From Halorarius halobius (GTDB lineage Archaea > Halobacteriota > Halobacteria > Halobacteriales > Haloarculaceae), in NCBI RefSeq assembly GCF_024298865.1, contig NZ_CP101162.1, positions 1-64,000 on the forward strand: 64,000 nucleotides of DNA, read 5' to 3'. Below the pieces are notes generated by a model. The model worked only from the letters and a program-made list of their open reading frames with translations, had not been told where the DNA came from and searched no databases. Below, piece after piece: positions 9,901-17,921 of this stretch (the stretch's first letter is position 1; each line of letters starts with the position of its first letter). The position numbers were made by a program, and so were the translations under genes.

Positions 9901-10593
9901 CGTGCGTAGCTGCTCAAGGAGTCCGTTCGCATACAGCGTCTGTCGGGCGTCGGCGACGTCGAGATCACAAACGACCTCCCAGCAGATATCGACGTAGTCG
10001 TCGACCTCCGCATCACGCCACTCCTCGAGGACCGCCTCGCTCTGTGGGCGCTCATCGAGTAATCCAGTGAGTACATCGACCAGCTGGTCGCGACCCCAAA
10101 GCTGAGCGAGGAGCGCGACGTCATCATCGTCCTGGTTGCGTTCGAGAAACTCCGTCACGACTTCGCGTTGGAGTGTCGCAGCGCCGTCTTCATCGAGTAC
10201 GTCGAAGCCGAGCGGGACCGGAGCCTCGACGGCCCGTTCTCGCAGGAGCCGGGTACAGAACGCGTGAATGGTGTGGACATAGCCGTCCTCCAGATCGTCG
10301 AGGACGTTTCGCCAGCGGTGGTAGGCCTCTGGTGAATCGACAGCCTCCAGCCGGTCGTACACCTCCTCCCGAACGCGCTCGGTCAGTTCGGCAGCAGCCT
10401 TTCGCGTGAAGGTGATCGTGACGATGTTCTCCGGCGTGAGCGACGGGCTGTCGGCCAGTATCGTCACGTACCGCTCGGTGAGCGTGGTCGTCTTCCCCGT
10501 CCCAGCACCGGCAGTGATCGCGACGTTCCGGCCCTGGACGAGCGCGTCCTCCTGTTCATCTGTGAGCTGAATCTCCTTGGGGTCCTCAGTCAT
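6913..10593 (-). CDS. AddA/RecB-like helicase-nuclease (UvrD superfamily 1)
   Basis: A 1226-residue protein, the length of bacterial AddA. An SF1A helicase core opens with a Q motif (QLTDEQEDALV) and Walker A AGAGTGKTTTL near residue 33. DEFQDTDPRQW is the Walker B/motif II, VGDEKQSIYGFRG is motif III, and MTIHSAKGLEFPIV is motif V. A RecB-family nuclease domain near residue 1130 carries DRLFVTPDAFHIIDYKTN, with the D-x-K catalytic pair. AddAB complexes resect double-strand breaks and degrade linear foreign DNA. ATG at 10593 overlaps the upstream AddB-like gene by 8 nt, so the two are one operon. The pair lies back-to-back with BREX genes and may supply helicase-nuclease activity to the island. 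Confidence 0.88.
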   Translation of the reverse strand: MTEDPKEIQLTDEQEDALVQGRNVAITAGAGTGKTTTLTERYVTILADSPSLTPENIVTITFTRKAAAELTERVREEVYDRLEAVDSPEAYHRWRNVLDDLEDGYVHTIHAFCTRLLRERAVEAPVPLGFDVLDEDGAATLQREVVTEFLERNQDDDDVALLAQLWGRDQLVDVLTGLLDERPQSEAVLEEWRDAEVDDYVDICWEVVCDLDVADARQTLYANGLLEQLRTVANRVDREDTLADEDGLRAYRTFTEVATTLSDDQEESDPRDCQRAILELYEACEKKNGGLYSSSGYVVGDRDDWGEYGDVYDDLKDAIDTVIDAVEPHADAVETTPGELEANSAHYALALMRVFDDVLATYTDEKERRDTLDFPDVIETTLEFLRANDAVTERLREQFAAVMVDEFQDTDPRQWELVKLLTGVDVQAASNVFLVGDEKQSIYGFRGADVTTFGDARRELQTVNEARGVDDVPDSDAESPTALELSGNFRTLDEPLSFLNELFEYLFQPEGDTHEPNEAPPQELTTQRDRVEDIEGLTGSVEYLAVPDDADTAAELFGDDHPVAEGALDHTIEAEAQALAARLTNLFDDPPTVQDPDTGVHRDATPDDTAILLRRRTHLDRYQRALEEYDIPYTVVGGVGFYDTPEVQALTNLLRVLGDPQDDVSLYGVLRSPLFGFADDRLAPAVAEADSVWDALAETDDPQLSDAFDLLTTWRTLSGCATPSEDGVLPWNRLLSRVIDDTGYLASVSADERGRQAVANVEKFRDQVRTWSENGVHTAAGLLHRIDRQAEIDPREGEADIPGDAEGVRIMTIHSAKGLEFPIVTVPDLGSDLNFGRSVDDHGYVRLVDGTDNAPPVPAVGGPNPGDAFSIEKTAVHEYADRRSRPQERAESKRLLYVACTRTRDHLLLCGTHDIDVDESGTIELGEPAAFDDADRWRDWLQPALLDGALVAEAVREGQACGEMDGASYTVRRPPRPVDWHTDDDAVDSVPEISIPSPPSLAPAKRIAATTLVNAVADASTAGHSYSQREESAGLSPTTFGTVVHRINELRPPRDEWPTLIRRLSRMSGEEPTGPDLREAVDHAADAVEFVDQIEADSQLQAVYDEYSVVARIDESRIVGDIDRLFVTPDAFHIIDYKTNDLSATTSDELAEHYRPQMLAYALALLQHDRNRDVRASLRFTDAGVEERFNWVSDQMAEIESELRPMMDLVKYSHGYSTISCSQNGL

Positions 10594-13500
10594 CGCTCAT
10601 CACCGCCTCGATGTCCTCGTTGTCGCGAACACGGAGCGGAACATACGCTGCATCGTCCTTGTGAACCTCGTCGACGAACTCCCGCTTGCGGTGATGGCGG
10701 ACATCGCACGCCCGACGGTAGTCACAGTATCGGCAGTTCGCTCCGCGGGCGGACAGAAGCGTCGTGTGGAACCGTCCGTTGCCAATCGCCTCGTCGATCT
10801 GGCCCAACCACTCCGGAACGACATCGTTCAGGAACCGGCGGAGTTCGACCTCTGAATCGAACTTCGATTCGACGCCGCGTGGAACCTTGAGGTCATTTGG
10901 CGGTCGCACCTGATAGTACGTCGCCGAGAGCGAGCCCTCCGCGAACAGGTCACCGTCGACGACCTCGGCGGCAGCAAGCAGATAGATGGGGAGCTGGAAC
11001 TTCGTGCCGCCGGTCGTCTTCGTCATATACGGTGCTCGACCAGTCTTGTAGTCATAGAGCGTGAGCGTCGGTTGTTCGCTATCCCAACTCACGTCAACCC
11101 GGTCGATGTATCCACGAATCGAGACAGTCGAGCCGTCCGGCCGCTCAACCGTGAACGGTCCAGCATCCGAGTCAGGAAGCCCCTCGCCGAACGGGGCTTC
11201 GAACAGGTGTGGGCGGGCAGCGCCGTCCCGCGAGAGTTCGTTGTCGAGGAAGGTAGCGAACAATCCCTGTTCCGGTGCGTCGTGGGGTTTGCTCCCGGCC
11301 TCGTACGGAGCACTCTCGCCGTCACCCAGGCCCGCGAACAGCTCCGCCTTCCACCGTTCGTAGAACAGGCCGTCGTACTCGAAGTCAGCATCCCGGAGTT
11401 CCTCAACGGCGATCTCGCGAAGGTGCGTCGCCAGGTCGTCCCGGTCGAACTCAGTGAGATCGACACCATCCTCGGTCTCGTCCTGCAGATCCGCGAAGAA
11501 CCGTTCGAGGACGTCGTGAACGTACGACCCGGTTTCGAGGGGCGTGGGGACGACTTCGACATCATCGGGATCCTCGATTCCGAGCACTTCGTCAGCGTAG
11601 AACTTGAACCCACACTCGACGTATCGCTCGATGCGACTCGCGCTGTAGGGTTCCCGCTTCGACGGAGGGTATACCTCATCGACTGTCTCGGGATCCAACA
11701 CGCCGTCGTGGTCGGAGAGGCCAGCCGTTCCCCTGTTGCCCGCACAGTGGAGTCCCCGATCCGTGCGCTTGGTCTGCTCGGGAGAGAGGTCACCTCGGTC
11801 GCCGGCGTGGCTGACTGCCGCACGCCGGTCGGTTGTTGCGGCGACGTGCCGCTGGAGGTCTTCGCAGGAGCCCACGCGGTCGTCGACGCCATCTTCGGGT
11901 TCGATGCCGGTCACGCGCTGGAGTTCATCGAGGACCGGCGACCGGACGACTGCGGATTCATCGTCGCCCGTCTCTGGTGTGGTGATCGTGAGTCCGTCGA
12001 CGTTCGCGAGGAGCGTCGCGAAGAGATAGCGGCCACGGAGTCGCTCGTCGCCGGTGTCGAATCGTGGGTGGGCGTCGGTCATCTCCTCGAAGAAGGCCGG
12101 GCGTTCCGGCGTCACCGGGAAGTGCTCGCTCGTCAGGCCCACGAGATACACCTTATCGAACGAGCGCATCCGGGCATCGAGCAGCCCCATCACCTCAACA
12201 TGGCCGCCAGCAGCGCGCTGTGGAACCCGGATCGGCACACCATCGAACGCACGGGTGAACAGTGCCAACGGGGAAAGGTCGCTATTGACCGCCGCCAGCG
12301 ACTCGAACGAGGCGAGGACCTCGTCCACGAGGTCGTAGGCTCGCTGTTCGACGGCTTGCTCGGCACCGCTGGCGTAGTCCTCTGTTGCTGCCTCTACGTC
12401 GAACTGACCGTCCAGCAGCCGGCGGAGCGTCTCGGTTGCATCTTCAACGTTCCCCGTTCGGACCGTTTCCAATGTGAACAGTAGATCCTCGATCAGCGCC
12501 GCCGCCTCGCCGTCGACGTCATCGAGCAGGGGTGACACAGAAACGGTGTCACGCCGACGAGCAGCTGCCGTGACGGCGTTGGCTTGGTCGCTATCGACGA
12601 CGTCGACCAATGGATTCGCTAACAGGGACGTAAGGTCCTCGGCCCGCGGATCCGATTCTGCGAGGTTCAGGAGGTCGTGTACAACGCTCCCGGTGAACGT
12701 CCGGTTCAGCTGTGAAGCGGCAGTCGTGACGTGCGGGATGTCGAACGTATCGAACGTGTCCTCGACGTACCCCGAATAGGCCTCCGTCCCCGGGACGACG
12801 ACGGCCATGTCGTCGGGGTCGCGACCATTGGCCAACTCGGTCCGGAGCTCGCGAGCGACGAAGCGAATCTCGCGCTCGGGCGTCGGGAGTTCACGCCACC
12901 GGAGCGCGTCTGGAGCAGGGACGGTGCCGGGATCCGGGCGGTAGAGCGACTCGGTGATCGTACCGAAGGCCCGCCCTGACTCGTCGACGGGCTCGAGTTC
13001 TACTGTTTCAAAGTCAAGTGCTTCGTAGACCTCCAAGGCGTCCTCCGCAACGGCGTCGACTCCGCTCCGACCATCTTGGTGAAGTGGCAGCAGTGCGATC
13101 GTTGGAAGTTCGTCGACGAGGCGTTCGATGAGGCGGCGTTCGACAGGACGGAACTCGTGATACCCGGAAAGGATGACGACATCCAGTTCCGGGGAGAACT
13201 CCGATAATGACTGCTCCGCCGTCGCGACGGCGTCGAACATTTCTCCCCGAGTACAGACCCACTCGTCGACGTAGTCGGCGTGGAGATCTCGGTAGTGTCG
13301 GTACGCGTCGACAGTAGCTGTTGCAATACGGTCATCGAGAGCTGAACCCTCGAACTCCGCCGCTAGTGCGTCGGGGGTCCCGACCCCGGCGTCGTCGAAG
13401 AGTGAGAAGCGGCTACTGAACGAATCAGCGAGGGCGGCAGAGGCCGGCTCGCCGGCAAGAGCGCCATCTGTATCGGCTGTTGTTCTGTCAAGCGCGTACT

Positions 13501-13774
13501 CCGCGAGCCGGCGGTTCAGCTGCCCGGAGAGGGGTTGGACCGGGCCCTGGAGTTCCTCGTACCACTCTCGAACGACCGCATCGAGCGTCTCGGAACGGAG
13601 CCGGAGTGGGTCGTATGAGGCGGCCCAGCTGTCCTCAACCGTACTCCGGCGAGCGTCGTTCCGCGTTATGTAGAGAATACTCCCCAGCGAATCGGTGGCG
13701 ATGTCATCAGCCCGCTGAAATGCCCGTTGTTCCAATCGGGCGTGTTTCGGGCCGGTGAGAAGCGTTGAATCCAT
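10586..13774 (-). CDS. AddB-like iron-staple nuclease/helicase subunit
   Basis: About 1062 residues from the ATG at 13774. The partner subunit of AddA: a degenerate helicase N-terminal part (LLTGPKHARLEQRAFQR where AddB has its P-loop) and a C-terminal PD-(D/E)XK nuclease domain with TLYDYKTGRAP. Cysteines in YVECGFKFY and in CRYCDYRRAC fit the four-Cys Fe-S staple of AddB. The Walker A is not intact, so ATP hydrolysis probably rests with AddA. The frame is open to 13918, but a TATA-like element (rc TTTAGTTATAG at about 13840) and composition favour 13774. One region near the Cys-rich staple (QTKRTDRGLHCAGNRGTAGL) is atypical and could be a compensated frameshift. Confidence 0.83.
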   Translation of the reverse strand: MDSTLLTGPKHARLEQRAFQRADDIATDSLGSILYITRNDARRSTVEDSWAASYDPLRLRSETLDAVVREWYEELQGPVQPLSGQLNRRLAEYALDRTTADTDGALAGEPASAALADSFSSRFSLFDDAGVGTPDALAAEFEGSALDDRIATATVDAYRHYRDLHADYVDEWVCTRGEMFDAVATAEQSLSEFSPELDVVILSGYHEFRPVERRLIERLVDELPTIALLPLHQDGRSGVDAVAEDALEVYEALDFETVELEPVDESGRAFGTITESLYRPDPGTVPAPDALRWRELPTPEREIRFVARELRTELANGRDPDDMAVVVPGTEAYSGYVEDTFDTFDIPHVTTAASQLNRTFTGSVVHDLLNLAESDPRAEDLTSLLANPLVDVVDSDQANAVTAAARRRDTVSVSPLLDDVDGEAAALIEDLLFTLETVRTGNVEDATETLRRLLDGQFDVEAATEDYASGAEQAVEQRAYDLVDEVLASFESLAAVNSDLSPLALFTRAFDGVPIRVPQRAAGGHVEVMGLLDARMRSFDKVYLVGLTSEHFPVTPERPAFFEEMTDAHPRFDTGDERLRGRYLFATLLANVDGLTITTPETGDDESAVVRSPVLDELQRVTGIEPEDGVDDRVGSCEDLQRHVAATTDRRAAVSHAGDRGDLSPEQTKRTDRGLHCAGNRGTAGLSDHDGVLDPETVDEVYPPSKREPYSASRIERYVECGFKFYADEVLGIEDPDDVEVVPTPLETGSYVHDVLERFFADLQDETEDGVDLTEFDRDDLATHLREIAVEELRDADFEYDGLFYERWKAELFAGLGDGESAPYEAGSKPHDAPEQGLFATFLDNELSRDGAARPHLFEAPFGEGLPDSDAGPFTVERPDGSTVSIRGYIDRVDVSWDSEQPTLTLYDYKTGRAPYMTKTTGGTKFQLPIYLLAAAEVVDGDLFAEGSLSATYYQVRPPNDLKVPRGVESKFDSEVELRRFLNDVVPEWLGQIDEAIGNGRFHTTLLSARGANCRYCDYRRACDVRHHRKREFVDEVHKDDAAYVPLRVRDNEDIEAVMSDD

Positions 13775-14183
13775 CGAACACTCCCTACCAAGATATCGGC
13801 CGCACTTCACTCTTGGCGCGACTGACAGCTTGGAAGTACTATAACTAAATACAGCATCATACAGGTTCTCTTTGAAGAGCGGCGTGGCGTAGTAAAGGAA
13901 CGCTCTTGCGTAACACATTATTGATGTAGAGGCGTCTTGCGTATCTATCAGAACCCGGACGGGATTAGAAACACATCGGTGGCCGGTTAGACAGACAATT
14001 CCTGTTCACGTTCCTTTGAGGAGAGCCGTATCTCCAATCTCCTACGGAATAGCGTAAAGGAAATGATGCGTGAGAAAATCGGGATAGTTTAAATTAGCTA
14101 ATCATAGATAATGTGAGGTATCTTATAGAGACTCCTCCTTCGGTACAGTAGTTATAAGTGTCGCGGTATACCTGTTCTGCACA
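13775..14183. promoter_or_regulatory. Divergent promoter region between addAB-like and BREX operons
   Basis: A gene-free stretch of 409 bp with a marked drop in GC. On the minus side a TATA-like rc TTTAGTTATAG lies near 13838, suitably placed for the AddB-like start at 13774. On the plus side AGTTATAAGTG near 14150 lies about 30 nt before the methyltransferase ATG at 14184 and is the likely BREX promoter. A second AT-rich element, AGTTTAAATTAGC, sits near 14089. No convincing palindrome or ORF was found. Confidence 0.55.
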
Positions 14184-16595
14184 ATGGCTGACCGTCAAGA
14201 ATCACTCAATATTGGTGATGCTGAGGAAATTTCTTTCGGGGATTTTGAAAGAGAAATAGCTGATGTCCTGAATGAAAATCAGGATTCCTATCCAGAGCCG
14301 CCTACTGGACTGAAGAAAGGAATTGATCGGCGTAACCCAATCTATGATATGCATATCTATTGGACAAAAAAGCCCCACACTGCGATTCAGAGCTTTATTG
14401 AACAACTTTCGGAGCCTGGCGATGTTGTGCTAGATAGTATGTGTGGGAGCGGCTCAACAGGTGTTGGTGCGGTACTCTCCGACAGAAAAACCGTATTGAA
14501 TGACGTAAGTCCAGCAGCAACCTGGATAACGAAGAATACTCTCGCACCAGTGGATTTAAATGCGCTGGATAACGCTTTCAATCTTGTTGCAGAAGACGTC
14601 CGCGAAGAAATATTGAAGCTATATCGGACTACTTGTAATGAGTGTTCTCGGACAGGAACAATCACATATACAAGATGGGCAGAAATTCACGAATGTAAGA
14701 GGTGCGGTACAGAGCTGAATCTTGAATACACCGATAAAAAACCGCACACGAGCAAATACATATGTTCAAATTGTGATAACGAATTTTCCCCTGGGCGGCA
14801 GGAACCTGCGGACCGTGTCCCAGTAGAAATACATTACGAGTGCGACACTTGTGGGGGTCGAGGGAATGAAACAAAAAGACCGGAAGAAGAAGACATCGAA
14901 CGCATCGATTCTATAAACAAGTCCGATATTGAGGTCTGGTTCCCAACTGAGACCCTCGTAACAAACTCTCGGATTAACGTTGACGAGGGAATGACCATTC
15001 CAGATCTATATACACCTCGAAACCTTACGGCGTTGGCAAAGATCCACGATTCAATTACGAAAACTATAGATAACGAAATCCGTCGAAATCTGCTCTTATT
15101 CACGTTCACAGCTATTCTGCCAAATACAACGAAGATGGCACAGGATAGGTCAGGGACGAGTATAATGAAGGGCACATATTATATTCCGCCTATGAATAAG
15201 GAGATTAATGTTTGGAACTCCTTTGAACATAAATATAATAGGTTTGTCAGAAAAGGGAAAGAGCACTTTATGAATCAAGCGGGTGGATTTTCCCCTAAAG
15301 AGGACTCGAGGGTTTATACTGGTGATGCACGCAACTTATCTCAGATACCAGATAATACTATTGATTATGCATTTATTGATCCACCCTATGGAGATACAGT
15401 TCCTTACGGTGAAGTGAACAAAGTCTGGACGGCATGGTTAAAAGACGAGGAAACGTTCGAAGATGAGATCGTTGTAAGTGATAGCCCAGAAAGGGAAGAA
15501 AAGGATGAGGAGGCGTGGGAGGAAGACGTCCGCGCTGCCTTCGAGGAGGTTTATAGAGTTCTAAAACCAGGTCGGTGGCTTACAATAACCTTCAATAATA
15601 GTGATCCCGCTATGTGGGAGCGCTTCAATAATGCGATTCTAGACATTGGTTTCACCCCATATAATGGGACAATGTCTCTTGATATGAAACTGAAAACTTG
15701 GAAGCAAATGAAGGAGGACAAGGCCCAGCGGAGAGATACCGTAGTTAATTATTTCAAACTCCCCGAGAACTTATCCGAAGTCAAATTTGACACCCCCCCA
15801 GAGGAGGTCCCAGAAGATATTCAAGACCGCGTAGAGGCAGCAATCGATGATACAGTCCGGAGTGGATATATGGGGAAAGGTGTTCTCCCAGAGCAGGTTT
15901 TCCACGAAGTAATCTCGGTGCTGAACGAGAACAACGCTCTCCATCTTAGACCAGATTGGGAGGCAATTCTGAAAGAGAATTATGAAAAAGAAATTGATCA
16001 GCGAGGTCGTACCCGATGGCACCCAACAGATTATTACCGAGAATATGATCCAGATTTAGAATATTTCTCTGCAGATCTTGTCGCTCAAAGGGCCGTAGAG
16101 GAGCATCTCGAAGAAAACGGTGCCGCCTCATATTCAGATCTTTACGAAGTAGTTACGAATCAAGTGGATCAACAGCCAGAGAACTTCGATGAGTTGCTTG
16201 AACGGAACTTCATCAAAAACCGTAAGAAGTGGCGACTACCGGAAACGGAAGACGAGAAACTAGAGATTGAGCGCCGTCAAGAAGGACATCAAGAACATAT
16301 CGTTGACCAGTTCGTCTCAATACTTGAAAACGACGAGCACATTGAAGAGGCCCCTCCACTCCACGTCTTGGAATATGGCATCCGGTATCTCCAGGAAGAA
16401 GACCGTCATCGTGAAGCACTTCTCCTCTATGACTACATCGACATAGAAGAACTGCCCGACGACGTCCAGAGCAATATTCGTCGTCGCCGCCGGATCAGCG
16501 AGGCTAAGGCCAAAAAAGTAGACAACGATGATGAAGAAAATGACCCAGAATCCGATCCCGAACAATCTACCTTAGAGGACATCGACGAAGAGTAG
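14184..16595 (+). CDS. pglXI: BREX PglXI-like DNA methyltransferase
   Basis: An 803-residue amino-methyltransferase. The SAM-binding motif I (VLDSMCGSGSTGVGAVLSD) is at residue ~83 and the catalytic motif IV (FIDPPYGDTVPYGE) at ~398, an order in which the binding motif precedes DPPY. Between them is an insertion with four CxxC-type knuckles (CNEC, CKRC, CSNC, CDTC) expected to bind zinc. The C-terminal 300 residues are charged and helical and probably hold target recognition. It heads the BREX operon, 5 nt before the BrxA-like gene. In BREX the methyltransferase marks host DNA so that it is spared. The N6/N4 methylase type rather than the 1200-residue PglX matches the type III subtype. Codon use is AT-rich, suggesting transfer. 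Confidence 0.82.
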   Translation: MADRQESLNIGDAEEISFGDFEREIADVLNENQDSYPEPPTGLKKGIDRRNPIYDMHIYWTKKPHTAIQSFIEQLSEPGDVVLDSMCGSGSTGVGAVLSDRKTVLNDVSPAATWITKNTLAPVDLNALDNAFNLVAEDVREEILKLYRTTCNECSRTGTITYTRWAEIHECKRCGTELNLEYTDKKPHTSKYICSNCDNEFSPGRQEPADRVPVEIHYECDTCGGRGNETKRPEEEDIERIDSINKSDIEVWFPTETLVTNSRINVDEGMTIPDLYTPRNLTALAKIHDSITKTIDNEIRRNLLLFTFTAILPNTTKMAQDRSGTSIMKGTYYIPPMNKEINVWNSFEHKYNRFVRKGKEHFMNQAGGFSPKEDSRVYTGDARNLSQIPDNTIDYAFIDPPYGDTVPYGEVNKVWTAWLKDEETFEDEIVVSDSPEREEKDEEAWEEDVRAAFEEVYRVLKPGRWLTITFNNSDPAMWERFNNAILDIGFTPYNGTMSLDMKLKTWKQMKEDKAQRRDTVVNYFKLPENLSEVKFDTPPEEVPEDIQDRVEAAIDDTVRSGYMGKGVLPEQVFHEVISVLNENNALHLRPDWEAILKENYEKEIDQRGRTRWHPTDYYREYDPDLEYFSADLVAQRAVEEHLEENGAASYSDLYEVVTNQVDQQPENFDELLERNFIKNRKKWRLPETEDEKLEIERRQEGHQEHIVDQFVSILENDEHIEEAPPLHVLEYGIRYLQEEDRHREALLLYDYIDIEELPDDVQSNIRRRRRISEAKAKKVDNDDEENDPESDPEQSTLEDIDEE

Positions 16596-16600
16596 TACAC

Positions 16601-17392
16601 ATGGAAGGGAAAGACATCAGTGTAGTCCTGGTCGACGAAGCGGTCCAAGTAGTTAGAGAAGCTTCTGAGTTTGACTCGCTAGAGGCATTAAAGCAGTATG
16701 TTGTGGAAGATTTGCTTCCACAGAATAGCAAACAGGTTCGAAAGCGGTACGCCGCTATTCTCGCCAAACGGTTGTTCGTCGACGATCCATACTTCGATGA
16801 GTCAAGCGAAAACCCCCTCAGAACTCCCCTAATTGAGTCTGCAAAGCATCTCTCGGATGACTCACTCAAGTCTGTAATTTTCTATCACTATGCCTTATCC
16901 AACAAGGTTCTGTCCACGGTTCTTGAAGACTTCTTTGCACCGAAGCTCAACGATATCGATTCGATTACGAAGTCAGATTTAGAGGACTTCTTCGAGACTA
17001 AAGAGATAGGAAATGAGGAGAGAACTACGAAGGATATTCTCCGGTGCTTCACTCAGTTCGATCTTATCGAGAAGGCGGATGGAGACGAAGGCAGATATCT
17101 TCTCTCAGGGAATCGTTCCTTACCGGCTTTTGTGTATTCTCTCCACCACGAGTTGGGTGAGCCTCAAATGTACTTCGTTGAGGATATTCAGGGTTCTCTA
17201 ACCAGGCGTGCAGGCCTGTTCAATGATGAGACTCTGCAAGAGTTCATCTATGATGGGTGGAACGCTGATGTGTGGGAGTATTCATTTATTAGTGATATGG
17301 AGCAGGTGAAATTACGGTACACTCCAGAGGATATCAGTTCGGAGTTAGCTGAGCTCTCTGAGTCTGGCGTAGAAAACGGGGTTCCCAGGTGA
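16601..17392 (+). CDS. brxA: BrxA-like protein (DUF1819 type)
   Basis: A 263-residue, largely helical protein (YAAILAKRLFVDDP, SLKSVIFYHYALSNKVLSTV) resembling the BrxA/DUF1819 family, whose E. coli member is a small DNA-binding protein needed for phage defense. No catalytic motif is visible, as expected. It sits 5 nt after the methyltransferase and 7 nt before the next BREX gene. Assignment rests on the general pattern plus operon position; an unrelated BREX accessory is possible. Confidence 0.65.
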   Translation: MEGKDISVVLVDEAVQVVREASEFDSLEALKQYVVEDLLPQNSKQVRKRYAAILAKRLFVDDPYFDESSENPLRTPLIESAKHLSDDSLKSVIFYHYALSNKVLSTVLEDFFAPKLNDIDSITKSDLEDFFETKEIGNEERTTKDILRCFTQFDLIEKADGDEGRYLLSGNRSLPAFVYSLHHELGEPQMYFVEDIQGSLTRRAGLFNDETLQEFIYDGWNADVWEYSFISDMEQVKLRYTPEDISSELAELSESGVENGVPR

Positions 17393-17399
17393 GTAGACC

Positions 17400-17921
17400 A
17401 TGACAGAGCTCTCAAATTACGAGATGCGGTTACCGGAACTTGCTGATGCTCTGGAGAGCCACGCTGAAGGCGACGGTGGAAAGGAAGTCTGGTTGATTGT
17501 TGGAGAGCGGGACCTTCTAGACAAAGCAATCAAAGGGCAGATAGCAGACGCACACGGGTTCCCGGTCGTTAATTTGAATAAGTCCGTCAGTGAGCAGGTG
17601 ACGGAGCAGGAAGACTACGAGCAGTTGGTGATGGCAGAACGAACCACCGGCGAACCAAAGCATATCCGTCAAAGGATTTCTGACGCCACTGAGTCTATTC
17701 TCCAAGAACAATTTGAATCTGCCACTCTCGTTATGTTAGAACGGTTTGAAGTCGCGCTTCGATACGACTTCGATTTGATACCTGCAGTTCAGAGAATCGC
17801 GCAAAACGAGAAAAAGGCAGTTGTGCTGGCCGACGCCACGGTTGAAGGACAGCACATATATGTAAATGGTGCAGAATTAGAGACTACGCCATTCACAACC
17901 GTTATCCAGGTTAAAAAATGA
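17400..17921 (+). CDS. brxF: BrxF-like protein without P-loop
   Basis: A 173-residue protein. Its layout fits BrxF, the small P-loop protein of type III BREX: a beta strand and turn (EVWLIVGERDLLDKAIKGQ), then FPVVNLNKSVSEQV, a Walker B-like stretch TLVMLERFEVAL, and a C-terminal KAVVLADATVEGQHIYVNG. Where BrxF carries GPPGSGKT this protein has GERDLLDK, so ATP binding by a classical P-loop is lost. A Shine-Dalgarno-like GGTGAG lies 12 nt before the ATG. The stop overlaps the BrxC-like start by 4 nt (ATGA). BrxB (DUF1788) was considered because of its position after BrxA, but fits less well. Confidence 0.6.
   Translation: MTELSNYEMRLPELADALESHAEGDGGKEVWLIVGERDLLDKAIKGQIADAHGFPVVNLNKSVSEQVTEQEDYEQLVMAERTTGEPKHIRQRISDATESILQEQFESATLVMLERFEVALRYDFDLIPAVQRIAQNEKKAVVLADATVEGQHIYVNGAELETTPFTTVIQVKK

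Noticed and set aside
8740..9909. 389-codon plus-strand frame inside the AddA-like gene
   Set aside because: It is the antisense shadow of a well-supported gene; its product is Val/Arg/Leu-rich with no domain.
11072..12484. 470-codon plus-strand frame inside the AddB-like gene
   Set aside because: Antisense shadow caused by high GC; the AddB-like frame has nuclease and Fe-S motifs.
17400..17921. BrxB (DUF1788) identity for the third BREX gene
   Set aside because: Position after BrxA suggested it, but strand order and the C-terminal VEGQHIYVNG stretch fit BrxF better.
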